A stretch of DNA of 15,615 nucleotides from Clostridiales bacterium (GTDB lineage: Bacteria; Bacillota; Clostridia; Christensenellales; Aristaeellaceae). A program made the position numbers and the translations under genes. The notes beneath the pieces are model-generated. The model worked only from the letters and a program-made list of their open reading frames with translations. It was not told the DNA's origin and did no database searches. Below are positions 15,591-15,615 of the stretch, one piece after another (within the stretch, counting starts at the first letter, position 1; the number at the start of each line of letters is the position of its first letter). Location of the stretch: contig SFFS01000051.1 of the NCBI GenBank assembly GCA_004557805.1, positions 1 through 15,615 of the forward strand. Direction: 5' to 3'.

Positions 15591-15615
15591 TTGATTATTC
15601 TTGGCATCGACCCCG
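15591..15615 (+). CDS. ruvC: Holliday-junction resolvase RuvC, first eight codons
   Basis: The window ends inside this gene. From a TTG start (15591-15593) the frame reads (M)IILGIDP, which is the conserved RuvC beginning that contains the first catalytic aspartate (D7 here). AAGAGG lies seven bases before the TTG. RuvC cuts Holliday junctions moved by RuvAB, and ruvA and ruvB usually follow in Firmicutes. With only eight codons the call rests on the motif, the SD and the promoter; another RNase H-fold protein starting in the same way is possible. Confidence 0.65.

Overview
The window is from a GC-rich member of the Bacillota, most probably a Clostridia lineage. The evidence is strong SD sequences (AAAGGAGG-like) and sigma-A-type promoters, a short Gram-positive-type DnaK, and the order hrcA-grpE-dnaK-dnaJ-prmA-rsmE-mtaB-hinT-rpsU. 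The finer lineage cannot be read from the sequence.

Left end (1-1520): the first 143 codons of a homoserine dehydrogenase read leftward off the window. Diverging from it across a 117-bp promoter region is a two-gene unit, an ACT-domain protein and a small membrane protein joined by an ATGA overlap, which ends at a strong terminator. Next (1604-2764) is a lower-GC gene for a secreted BspA-type leucine-rich-repeat protein with its own promoter.

Centre (2934-13092, all on the minus strand): the heat-shock and translation supercluster. A consensus-like promoter and a perfect CIRCE operator precede hrcA, grpE, dnaK and dnaJ. Then come prmA, rsmE, mtaB, hinT and rpsU, which modify ribosomal protein, rRNA and tRNA or are part of the ribosome; rpsU also has its own excellent promoter and a terminator. 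The usual dnaJ-prmA junction is interrupted by a two-domain GNAT acetyltransferase gene. A 12-codon leader ORF and mutually exclusive hairpins in front of it look like a translational attenuator, the most interesting possible regulatory device here.

Right end (13145-15615): a TlpA-like thioredoxin-fold lipoprotein with an unrecognised N-terminal half, a dense array of hairpins, a secreted protein with a very Glu-rich low-complexity tract and a C-terminal beta-rich domain, and the first eight codons of ruvC (TTG start) on the plus strand, with a good promoter and a LexA-box-like dyad.

No tRNA, rRNA, CRISPR array, transposase, phage gene or recognisable defence system is visible. The best candidates for undescribed biology are the GNAT leader, the two hairpin-array islands, the shared 12-bp dyad near the two window ends, and the two uncharacterised secreted proteins.
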